DNA from: Candidatus Latescibacterota bacterium
GTDB lineage: Bacteria > Krumholzibacteriota > Krumholzibacteriia > Krumholzibacteriales > WJIX01
Reading direction: 5' to 3'
Assembly: GCA_030621255.1 (NCBI GenBank)
Contig: JAUXHZ010000107.1
Span: 1-5,179 of the forward strand
DNA: 5,179 nucleotides
Shown here: one piece after another, positions 1 through 5,179 of the stretch
Layout: each line of letters starts with the position of its first letter
How positions within the stretch are numbered: the stretch's first letter is position 1
Notes under the pieces: model-generated
The model's input: only the letters and a program-made list of their open reading frames with translations
Told to the model about the DNA's origin: nothing
The model's database searches: none
Translations under genes and position numbers: made by a program

Positions 1-1062
1 TCCGTCGTAAGCGTTGTAAATCCTGACTCCGGGGGCAGTGCTTGTTCTGTCGGCGAGAAATATCTTACCTCCCGGCGAGATCTCAATATCGTTTAGTACG
101 TAACCGCCGGGGGAGTAGATAGTGGACAGTTTTGAGCCGGTAGCGGGATTGAAACTGACAAGGTCGGTGTTGAAGCTGGAATTTGTAACGATAGCGTATC
201 CCAAGCTGGCCGAGAATATTTCAACATCGTTAATATCCCCCCCGGCGTTTGATTCAGTAATCATCAGGCCTTCGCTCTGAAAGGTTTCGTGGTTTATTAT
301 TTCTACTCCGCCGTCGTTTACTCCCCATGACCCCACGCATGAGACATATATCCTGTTTATGAAGGGGTTGTATTGAATGTTGGAAAACGGGTTTGTGTAC
401 GAAAGCTCAATAGGCTGAATACCCGCCTGGCCGGGGTCTGTATCAAGGAGAGTGTCGGCAACGCAATCAACAACGGCGATGTAGCTTGTTCCCGAAGGGA
501 GCCAGTAGTAGTTTCTGTCGAGTCTCTGTATGCAGACAAAGAGGAGATCATCGATTATTATCATCTTGTCCATTTCACAGAGGCCGTCGCTGTCGGCGAG
601 AGAGGATAGATCAATAGTGCCCGTATGAACGCCCGTGGATGGATTTACGATCCAGAGTGCATTTGTGTCGTATCTCGTTACATAAGCCTTTGAATCTGAT
701 ATAAAAGCGATATCCTGCGGGTTCGATCCATTCCCAACGGAAAACTGCCGCAGGGTTGAAAAATTAGAGGCTGGATCAAGGACCTGTATGTTATCCCCGC
801 CGAGTTTGTTTACGACATAAACCAGGCTATTGTAGTGTCTTGAAACAGCGTCGCTGTGAATGGAAGCGACACCGGTTTCTGTTGTATAATTTCCGTCCAG
901 CCGGATAACAGAAGAGGATCCCGTTGAATAATCTGTTGTTGTGATAAAAGCAAACTCTCCAGCCTCGAGGTTTGCCGGAAGAACAAAAAGCATAAATGCA
1001 AGAACTATAGCACAGCCGATTGTACCGCTGAATCTATTTCGTTTATTAGTTGGTCGAATCAT
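1..1062 (-). CDS. Secreted YVTN/YncE-type beta-propeller protein, BtuG-like by context (3' end outside window)
   Basis: The frame is open from the start to the window edge, giving 354 visible codons; the C-terminus is missing. Residues 1-34 are a Sec signal peptide: a basic start (RPTNKRNR), a hydrophobic core at about 15-29, and a likely cleavage after LEA34. There is no lipobox cysteine, so a periplasmic or secreted protein is expected rather than a lipoprotein. The mature part shows repeated blade-like units, for example NPQDIAF-SKAYVTRYDTNALWIVNPSTG (about 114-144), NIQYNPFINRIYVSC (about 228-242) and LNDIEISPGGKIFLADR (about 323-339), typical of YVTN/YncE propellers. Two ATGs are possible (1065 and 1062). 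The AGGAGG at 1068-1073 lies 5 bases from the second and only 2 from the first, so 1062 is preferred. The start overlaps the stop of the upstream receptor by 17 bases, which suggests translational coupling and control by the same B12 riboswitch. Inference: an accessory corrinoid-binding protein like Bacteroides BtuG; another periplasmic propeller role is possible. Confidence 0.85.
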   Translation of the reverse strand, partial: MIRPTNKRNRFSGTIGCAIVLAFMLFVLPANLEAGEFAFITTTDYSTGSSSVIRLDGNYTTETGVASIHSDAVSRHYNSLVYVVNKLGGDNIQVLDPASNFSTLRQFSVGNGSNPQDIAFISDSKAYVTRYDTNALWIVNPSTGVHTGTIDLSSLADSDGLCEMDKMIIIDDLLFVCIQRLDRNYYWLPSGTSYIAVVDCVADTLLDTDPGQAGIQPIELSYTNPFSNIQYNPFINRIYVSCVGSWGVNDGGVEIINHETFQSEGLMITESNAGGDINDVEIFSASLGYAIVTNSSFNTDLVSFNPATGSKLSTIYSPGGYVLNDIEISPGGKIFLADRTSTAPGVRIYNAYDG

Positions 1063-3148
1063 CATTTCCTCCTTGGGTCTGATATTCCATTGTCAGATAA
1101 AAATTTCTTCCTGGAAGGGGGAATCCGCTTACGTCACATATCTGATTGTCCGTAAGATTCCTGCCCTCAAGCATAATTGAAAATCTGTCTCCAAATGGCT
1201 TGGTTTCCAGGTATATAGTGTGAATCTCTCTTCCCGGCACCTCTTCCATATTCGCGCGGTCCAGAAAGTTTGAGCCGATATAGTGCACTTTCCAGCCAAG
1301 CCCCCATCTTCTTCTGGAAAAATTCATGGCAAGGGATGTCTCATGTGTGGGCGTGGACGCCAGCTCGTTCCCGTTGTAGTACGGGATTGGGCTTGTGTCT
1401 TTTCCGTCCATGTATGTGTAATTCCCAGAGAAGCTTATAGACGATGTCAGGTTTAATGACAGTGAGAATTCACAGCCCCTTATTCGTGAGGACCCTATAT
1501 TCGCGGGTTTAACTGTCCTCTGTGAATTCGGGAAGAAGAGTATCAGGTCTGTGATCTCATTGTCGAAGTAGAGGGTCTCAAGATAGAGGCGCCTTAGAAA
1601 CAGTAGTTTCTCGCGTGAAAAAACAGCTCCTATATCACGGTTCAGGCCCTTTTCCGGTTCAAGGGCACCATCTCCGGTAACGCTGCCTATGTTCCCGAAG
1701 AGCTCAAAGAAGGTCGGGGTTCTGTAGTGCCTGCCGATATTCCCCTTGATGGTAAAACCCTTGCCCAGACGAATCCTGACCCCAGCACGCGGAGACTGAT
1801 ATTCACTCTTGATCTTTCCCTGCGGTGTTGGGGGCATCCAGATAAATCGGGGTTCATCGTAAAACTCATTTTCACTCCAGAGATGTTTTGTGCCGGCGGA
1901 AAGAACCGCTCTGTTTTTAAAGAAAGAGAGGTTGCCCGAAATGGCCGCGGTGAGGCTTTTTCTCAATCTGTCGGGCCCCTCGCGAAGGTCGGGCAAGTAG
2001 CTCTTCGGAATAAAGCGCTCCTTTTTACTTTCCAGAAAGAGATCGGCTGTTAGGGGCAGGGAGAGAGAAAAGAGGGTTCCTTTCATATTTCCGCCGTATG
2101 AAATGATCCTGTTGTCGGTCTTCTGTTTGCCGAGGCTGATGTCCCCTTGCGGGTCATCGAATTGCTCTGCCGTCCATGAGTGAAATGCAGTAAATTCACT
2201 ATGAATGCGGTTGGAAAAAACAGGCTCCGGATCTACTCTGAGATAGGTAATCCGGCGCCGTCTTCTGATTCTGGCTATTGAAGACTGGTTGGATCCTATT
2301 CCGGGTACTCCGCCTTCCCGCTCAAAACCGTCAAAGTTCAGCGATGCTCTTTCAAATCCCGGTATTCCCACATTCATTCCGCCCGAAAAATTCCAGCGGC
2401 TGAAATCGCTATTCAGCCGTGACGCGATTTCGTCGTCGGAAGGGTTTAAGGGTGTCGCGTTGTCGTCGAGGAATGTAAAATCGCCGTCGCTTTTCATATA
2501 GCCGCCGAAACAATTGATCTCGGCAAGTCCGATAACGGAGTGAAGATTGAGGGAAGCTTTGCGCGTTCCGAATGAGCCGGCGCTCACTTCCGAAGTAATA
2601 TCGGGCGCTATAGCGAGCTGATTCCCCGGGCTGCTCTTTTCGGTTACCAGGTTTATCGCGCCGCCTATCGAAGATGCTCCGAATGAGACGGGACTGAAGC
2701 CGCGGTAGATTTCTATCCTGCTTACGTTTCCGAGCGCGAGGTCGGCAAGATTTGAAATCCCCGTATACGGATCATTAAGGGGCACTCCGTCCAGATAGAC
2801 TTGCACATGAGAAGAGGATGATCCCCGGATAGACATTGTGGCAAAGCTGCCGAGACCGCCGTATTGTTTTACCCTGATCCCCGTGGCATTCGAAAGAAGG
2901 GATGAAGCGTCCTTGGTAGCGGTTTTTGAATTGCCGACATCGATCAGGGCGACGAAACCGGAGCGGCGGAAGAGTTCATGGTTCGCGCCCGGAGCTTTCG
3001 CTTCAACGATGATTTCGGGAAGCAGAAAGATCGTATCAGCGATTGCATCGCCTGATGAATGCTTACGGGAATGGGCTGTTGACGATACAGACAAAAGCGC
3101 CAAAGCCAGGAATATAATTTGTCGAATGAATAAAACAAATTTCCTCAT
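1046..3148 (-). CDS. btuB: BtuB-type TonB-dependent outer-membrane cobalamin receptor
   Basis: This 700-residue protein is an outer-membrane TonB-dependent receptor. It has a signal peptide (about 1-27, hydrophobic core 10-20, possible cleavage after AHS27), a TonB-box-like segment (LPEIIVEAK, about 43-51), a plug domain (about 55-165) with the typical SIRGSSSSHVQVYLDGVPLN and IEIYRG...GASSIGGAINLVTE motifs, and a long beta-barrel ending in NLTDNQ...GRNFYLTMEY. After that last strand comes a polar tail of about nine residues. E. coli BtuB is near 600 residues, so this barrel is larger than the classic one. Residues about 293-298 include an unusual arginine run (RRRRR). The cobalamin riboswitch directly upstream is the main evidence for corrinoid rather than siderophore uptake. 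The start is ATG with GAGGAG at 3156-3161, 7 bases away. The beta-propeller gene downstream overlaps by 17 bases. TonB-receptor family is certain; substrate is inferred from the riboswitch. Confidence 0.93.
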   Translation of the reverse strand: MRKFVLFIRQIIFLALALLSVSSTAHSRKHSSGDAIADTIFLLPEIIVEAKAPGANHELFRRSGFVALIDVGNSKTATKDASSLLSNATGIRVKQYGGLGSFATMSIRGSSSSHVQVYLDGVPLNDPYTGISNLADLALGNVSRIEIYRGFSPVSFGASSIGGAINLVTEKSSPGNQLAIAPDITSEVSAGSFGTRKASLNLHSVIGLAEINCFGGYMKSDGDFTFLDDNATPLNPSDDEIASRLNSDFSRWNFSGGMNVGIPGFERASLNFDGFEREGGVPGIGSNQSSIARIRRRRRITYLRVDPEPVFSNRIHSEFTAFHSWTAEQFDDPQGDISLGKQKTDNRIISYGGNMKGTLFSLSLPLTADLFLESKKERFIPKSYLPDLREGPDRLRKSLTAAISGNLSFFKNRAVLSAGTKHLWSENEFYDEPRFIWMPPTPQGKIKSEYQSPRAGVRIRLGKGFTIKGNIGRHYRTPTFFELFGNIGSVTGDGALEPEKGLNRDIGAVFSREKLLFLRRLYLETLYFDNEITDLILFFPNSQRTVKPANIGSSRIRGCEFSLSLNLTSSISFSGNYTYMDGKDTSPIPYYNGNELASTPTHETSLAMNFSRRRWGLGWKVHYIGSNFLDRANMEEVPGREIHTIYLETKPFGDRFSIMLEGRNLTDNQICDVSGFPLPGRNFYLTMEYQTQGGNDDSTN

Positions 3149-3155
3149 TCTCTCG

Positions 3156-3161
3156 CTCCTC
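3156..3161 (-). promoter_or_regulatory. Ribosome-binding site of the receptor gene, inside a small hairpin
   Basis: GAGGAG reads on the minus strand 7 bases before the ATG at 3148. Its GAGG can pair with CCTC just upstream (CCTC-TTC-GAGG, 3158-3168), so the site can be hidden in a 4-bp stem. There is no run of Ts after any hairpin between the aptamer and the start codon. This favours riboswitch control at translation initiation rather than by early termination. Confidence 0.6.
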
Positions 3162-3181
3162 GAAGAGGTTAAGGAAAGATG

Positions 3182-3342
3182 TTTTTGGGCAGGTCTCCTG
3201 ACTCATAGCTCCAGCGCTTTGCTGTCTTCCTTCCCAGTGTTTTGCACCAGTGGATTCAGACAAAAAGCTCGCTAATTACAGTGGCGGGTCCGTGGGAGAA
3301 TTTCACTCCCTTCCCCATTAAGTCCACATGGACACCCAAAAA
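3182..3342 (-). promoter_or_regulatory. Cobalamin (adenosylcobalamin-type) riboswitch
   Basis: The minus strand carries the conserved cobalamin aptamer elements in the right order: GGGGAAGGGAGTGAAATTC near the 5' side (about 3298-3316), CCCGCCACTGT at 3278-3288, the CACTGGGAAGG junction (about 3228-3240), and the B12 box GAGTCAGGAGACCTGCC at 3188-3204. The closing helix P1 is perfect over 8 bp: TTTTTGGG (3335-3342) pairs with CCCAAAAA (3182-3189). The element lies between the promoter and the TonB receptor start, so it should lower receptor and propeller expression when cobalamin is plentiful. The large peripheral region around the conserved core suggests the class I (adenosylcobalamin) form, but the ligand subtype is inferred. 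Confidence 0.96.
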
Positions 3343-3356
3343 TACTTTCTGAGAAA

Positions 3357-3385
3357 ATTGTATCGCGCCGGATGGAATTAGTCAA
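3357..3385 (-). promoter_or_regulatory. Sigma70-like promoter of the cobalamin-uptake operon
   Basis: On the minus strand a TTGACT -35 box (3380-3385) and a TACAAT -10 box (3357-3362) are separated by exactly 17 bases. Both match consensus in five of six positions. Transcription should start near 3350, only about 8 bases before the first base of riboswitch helix P1. The untranslated leader would be about 200 nt, almost all of it aptamer. Confidence 0.85.
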
Positions 3386-3447
3386 CAAATATTTTCTTCG
3401 AAACTTTCTTTCTCTGAATTTAAAAAGCCGTAAAAATAATATATTAA

Positions 3448-3476
3448 TTGTATAGATTCTTTGTCCGCGGTATAGT
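3448..3476 (+). promoter_or_regulatory. Predicted promoter of the NifX-like/flavoprotein gene pair
   Basis: TTGTAT (3448-3453) and TATAGT (3471-3476) are 17 bases apart on the plus strand. The -10 box is good (5/6) and the -35 box weak (3/6), which fits a promoter helped by an activator. The predicted start near 3483 gives a leader of about 65 nt. It diverges from the cobalamin operon promoter; the two -35 boxes are about 60 bases apart. Confidence 0.55.
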
Positions 3477-3501
3477 GACACTGTCAGAAAAGACAAAGAA
3501 T
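3456..3501. repeat. Inverted repeat pair flanking the -10 box, candidate operator
   Basis: ATTCTTTGTC (3456-3465) and GACAAAGAAT (3492-3501) are perfect 10-bp inverted arms with a 26-base gap. A second palindrome, TGACA-C-TGTCA (3476-3486), lies between them and covers the predicted transcription start. The outer arms lie in the -35/-10 spacer and at about +10 to +19. Regulator binding is inferred; a leader hairpin cannot explain it because the first arm lies upstream of the predicted transcript. Confidence 0.5.
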
Positions 3502-3547
3502 TTTTCTCATATATCTCAAATGGTCTATCTGGAAAGGAGATCCGGCT

Positions 3548-3892
3548 GTGAAAATTTGTATTCCGGTCGAGGAGGATAATGGCATAGACAGTATTCCCAG
3601 ACAACATTTTAAATCGGCTCCTCTCTTTATTATATATGACACCAATACGGGCGCTACCGAGGTAATCGATAATGTAACCGGGGATGAAACTTATGAAGAG
3701 AGTAAGCCCGGTGACATACTAAAGGGCAAATCAATTGATGTTGTTTTCGCGGGCAGTATCGACAAGGATGTTCTCAGCGATCTTAATAGTATGGGTATAA
3801 AGGTCTATCGATCGATGCCCGGGACAATTCTCGGTAATATCGAGGTTCTAAAGAGAGGCGATCTTGACGAGGTGACCCCTGACACTCTCTGA
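3548..3892 (+). CDS. NifX/NafY-type dinitrogenase iron-molybdenum cofactor family protein
   Basis: This 114-residue protein matches the small, single-domain family named for nitrogenase cofactor-binding proteins (NifX, NafY, C-terminal NifB domain). Visible features are the opening strand KICIPVE, the family signature region with HF at 20-21 followed by APLFIIYD (24-31), the middle segment GDILKGKSIDVVFAGSI, and the closing GIKVYRSMPGTILGNIEVLKRGDL. The usual HFG is HFK here. In the wider family, members bind or carry metal clusters; stand-alone copies occur in many non-nitrogen-fixing anaerobes and their role there is mostly unknown. No nif genes are visible, so nitrogen fixation should not be assumed. 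The start is GTG, supported by AGGAG at 3535-3539, 8 bases upstream. A flavin-binding-type gene follows after 20 bases, probably in the same transcript. Confidence 0.88.
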   Translation: MKICIPVEEDNGIDSIPRQHFKSAPLFIIYDTNTGATEVIDNVTGDETYEESKPGDILKGKSIDVVFAGSIDKDVLSDLNSMGIKVYRSMPGTILGNIEVLKRGDLDEVTPDTL

Positions 3893-3912
3893 AGAGGACC
3901 TCATACCGCTAA

Positions 3913-4365
3913 ATGAAAAAAGAGATTATAAAAAGGGAAGAAATAGATCATATTATCCGCGGATCGCTTGTATGCAGGGTCGGCCTCGCGGCGGATAACT
4001 CTCCATATATCGTCCCCCTATCCTTTGGTTATGATGGCAAATTTATATATCTGCATACAGGCAAAGAGGGGAAGAAGATCCGGTATTTTGAGGATAATCC
4101 GAGCGTTTGCTTTGAATTTGAACGCGATGTTAAGCTTGTAACAAACAGCAGCAATCCCTGTAAATGGACGTTTTTATACCAGAGTGTTATAGGCTTCGGC
4201 GCCATTTGTGAATTAACCGCTGAAGAGGAAAAAATATACGGCCTTAATCAAATAATGCTTCAGTATTCACATAAGAATTGGGAATTTAAAGATATCAGCC
4301 TGACCGCTACGAGAATATGGAAGATATCGATAGATTCAATCACAGGAAAAATAGTGGAGGGGTAG
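3913..4365 (+). CDS. Pyridoxamine 5'-phosphate oxidase family (NimA-like) flavin-binding protein
   Basis: This 150-residue cytoplasmic protein has the split-barrel pattern of the PNPOx-like/NimA group: an N-terminal helix (KREEIDHIIRGS), then VCRVGLAADNSPYIVPLSFGYDGKFIYLH (20-48), GKEGKKIRYFEDNPSVCFEFE (50-70), and a late strand YQSVIGFGAICEL after residue 89. Members bind FMN (sometimes haem or F420) and catalyse or support redox reactions; NimA relatives reduce nitroimidazoles. Substrate cannot be read from sequence, and true PNPOx activity in vitamin B6 synthesis is unlikely for this short branch. The start is ATG 20 bases after the preceding stop. The only upstream purine stretch, GAGGA at 3894-3898, is 14 bases away, so initiation may depend on ribosomes arriving from the NifX-like gene. 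Confidence 0.87.
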   Translation: MKKEIIKREEIDHIIRGSLVCRVGLAADNSPYIVPLSFGYDGKFIYLHTGKEGKKIRYFEDNPSVCFEFERDVKLVTNSSNPCKWTFLYQSVIGFGAICELTAEEEKIYGLNQIMLQYSHKNWEFKDISLTATRIWKISIDSITGKIVEG

Positions 4366-4612
4366 CTGCGGTTCACAGTCGAAGATTGAATAGCTGTTAA
4401 AATCTGCCGCAATATATTCATGCCCCGTAATCGGGTAAAGCAGGAATGATTTTTCACGCTCATCGGCAAAGTGATATTGACGCGCCTGGCCGGTGACGTT
4501 ATATTAATTGCCAAACTAATGTTATTGATGATTGAGCGATAAGGCGGCATCGTTCGCTCCGGTCATCATGCGGGGGCGCTGGAACTGGGGTCGGCGCCGT
4601 ACGTGTTATCAT
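4366..4612. other. Gene-free spacer between the flavoprotein gene and tRNA-Arg
   Basis: I see no convincing coding region in these 247 bases. There is a short hairpin (CCCG-TAAT-CGGG, about 4424-4435) without a T tract, so no clear terminator for the plus-strand gene pair. A promoter-like pair sits at 4477-4505. The last 60 bases are GC-rich with a weak GGCGC/GCGCC stem. Confidence 0.5.
4477..4505 (+). promoter_or_regulatory. Predicted promoter for tRNA-Arg
   Basis: TTGACG (4477-4482, 5/6 match) and TATATT (4500-4505, 5/6 match) are 17 bases apart. The predicted start near 4512 lies about 100 bases before the tRNA, so a 5' leader would need to be removed by processing. No closer promoter with a -35 box is evident. 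Confidence 0.6.
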
Positions 4613-4686
<74 letters not shown>

Positions 4687-4725
4687 TTTTAAAAATCTAC
4701 AGCTATCTCGGCCAATCCTTTTTTA

Positions 4726-4754
4726 TTGCCAAACGGGCATGGAACGGCTACAAT
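4726..4754 (+). promoter_or_regulatory. Predicted promoter of tRNA-His
   Basis: TTGCCA (4726-4731) and TACAAT (4749-4754) are separated by 17 bases. The expected start near 4761 is only about 6 bases before the mature tRNA-His 5' end. This indicates that tRNA-His can be transcribed separately from the tRNA-Arg upstream. Confidence 0.75.
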
Positions 4755-4766
4755 GATTCTTTGTGT

Positions 4767-4843
4767 GGTGGACGTAGTTCAGTTGGTAGAGCCCTGGATT
4801 GTGGATCCAGCTGTCGCGGGTTCAATTCCCGTCGTCCACCCCA
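4767..4843 (+). tRNA. trnH: tRNA-His (anticodon GUG)
   Basis: The acceptor stem GTGGACG/CGTCCAC is perfect and is extended by G-1 (4767) facing C73 (4840), the hallmark of histidine tRNA. Anticodon stem CTGGA/TCCAG holds the loop TTGTGGA with anticodon GTG. The T arm is GCGGG-TTCAATT-CCCGT. CCA follows the discriminator directly at 4841-4843, so it is encoded, unlike in the tRNA-Arg 80 bases upstream. Confidence 0.97.
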
Positions 4844-4856
4844 TTTATAAAGAAAG

Positions 4857-4886
4857 AAGCCCGCCTCCCGATGGAGGCGGGCTTTT
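4857..4886. terminator. Intrinsic terminator, probably bidirectional
   Basis: A perfect 12-bp stem, AAGCCCGCCTCC/GGAGGCGGGCTT with loop CGAT, is followed by Ts on the plus strand just 13 bases after tRNA-His. Read on the minus strand, the same stem is followed by the T-rich TTCTTTCTTT, 29 bases past the peroxiredoxin stop. It can therefore end both the tRNA-His transcript and the convergent peroxiredoxin transcript. Confidence 0.92.
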
Positions 4887-4915
4887 CAATTGTCTGGTCT
4901 ATTTTCCAGAGTCTC

Positions 4916-5179
4916 TTACTTGAGCTCCTCGAGTTTCGCCTGGATAGCCGCGAAGTCAGGCATCACGAGGGGATCATCGGATACGCTCGCGTATGCTATC
5001 TTGCCTTCCTTGTCGATGATGAAGGCGGACCTCTTGGCTACACCGTTCAATGGGCCGAGTGTCTCATGGAAGGCGCCGTAGGCCGGGCTGACGGTCTTGT
5101 TGAAGTCGCTGATCAGGGTGTACTGCAGACCGAGCTGCTCTTTCCACTTCTCCAGGACGAAGGGATGGTCGACGCTGAT
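4916..5179 (-). CDS. Peroxiredoxin (AhpC/TSA, redoxin family), C-terminal part; 5' end outside window
   Basis: Eighty-seven codons plus TAA are visible, reading ISVDHPFVLEKWKEQLG at the right edge, then LISDFNKTVSPAYGAF, GVAKRSAFIIDKEGKIAYASVSDDP, and ending in AIQAKLEELK. These match the second half of the peroxiredoxin thioredoxin fold: the S-x-D-x-P-F strand-helix, the SDFN segment, the RSAFIIDKEGKI strand-turn-strand that carries the conserved arginine, and a final helix. The family reduces hydrogen peroxide and organic hydroperoxides with a peroxidatic cysteine, whose P-x-x-x-T/S-x-x-C motif would lie beyond the right edge. No cysteine occurs in the visible part, so any resolving cysteine is not in this C-terminal part. 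About 80% of codons end in G or C, clearly more than in the NifX-like gene, as often seen in highly expressed genes. The gene converges on tRNA-His and shares its terminator. Confidence 0.9.
   Translation of the reverse strand: MSVDHPFVLEKWKEQLGLQYTLISDFNKTVSPAYGAFHETLGPLNGVAKRSAFIIDKEGKIAYASVSDDPLVMPDFAAIQAKLEELK

Noticed and set aside
1727..2053. A 108-codon plus-strand open frame inside the receptor gene.
   Set aside because: It is a shadow of the receptor coding sequence; no ribosome-binding site or family match seen.
2838..3275. A 145-codon plus-strand open frame opposite the receptor start and riboswitch.
   Set aside because: It lies antisense to the signal peptide and plug of the receptor and runs into the riboswitch; its translation has no recognisable domain.
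3272..3607. A 111-codon minus-strand open frame across the divergent intergenic region.
   Set aside because: It runs antisense to the NifX-like start, through both promoters and into the riboswitch; low-complexity translation and no supported start.
4424..4435. Hairpin CCCG-TAAT-CGGG after the flavoprotein gene as a terminator.
   Set aside because: The stem is only 4 bp and no T tract follows on either strand.

Overview
The window reads as chromosomal DNA from a Gram-negative bacterium: it has an outer-membrane TonB-dependent receptor with a signal peptide, sigma70-like promoters and strong AGGAGG/GAGGAG ribosome-binding sites. The NifX-like plus flavin-binding split-barrel gene pair is common in anaerobes and facultative anaerobes. 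I cannot place it in a phylum from sequence alone. No mobile element, CRISPR array or integrase is visible.

Left part (1-3385, minus strand): a cobalamin-uptake operon. A near-consensus promoter (3357-3385) drives a leader that starts almost at once with a complete cobalamin (B12) riboswitch (3182-3342). After it come a small hairpin covering the Shine-Dalgarno sequence, a 700-residue BtuB-type TonB-dependent receptor (1046-3148), and a secreted YVTN/YncE-type beta-propeller protein (1-1062, 3' end outside the window). The propeller start overlaps the receptor stop by 17 bases. Receptor plus propeller under one B12 riboswitch resembles the BtuB-BtuG pair of Bacteroides, but this propeller lacks a lipobox cysteine. 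It is the most interesting item here.

Middle (3386-4365, plus strand): a divergently transcribed two-gene unit. One gene encodes a small protein of the dinitrogenase iron-molybdenum cofactor (NifX/NafY) family with a GTG start. The other, 20 bases downstream, encodes a pyridoxamine 5'-phosphate oxidase-like (NimA-type) flavin-binding protein. Their shared promoter carries two inverted repeats that could be operators.

Right part (4366-5179): a gene-free stretch with a good promoter, then tRNA-Arg(UCU), a second promoter, tRNA-His(GUG), a strong and probably bidirectional terminator, and the C-terminal 87 codons of a convergent peroxiredoxin (AhpC/TSA family) that runs off the right edge.
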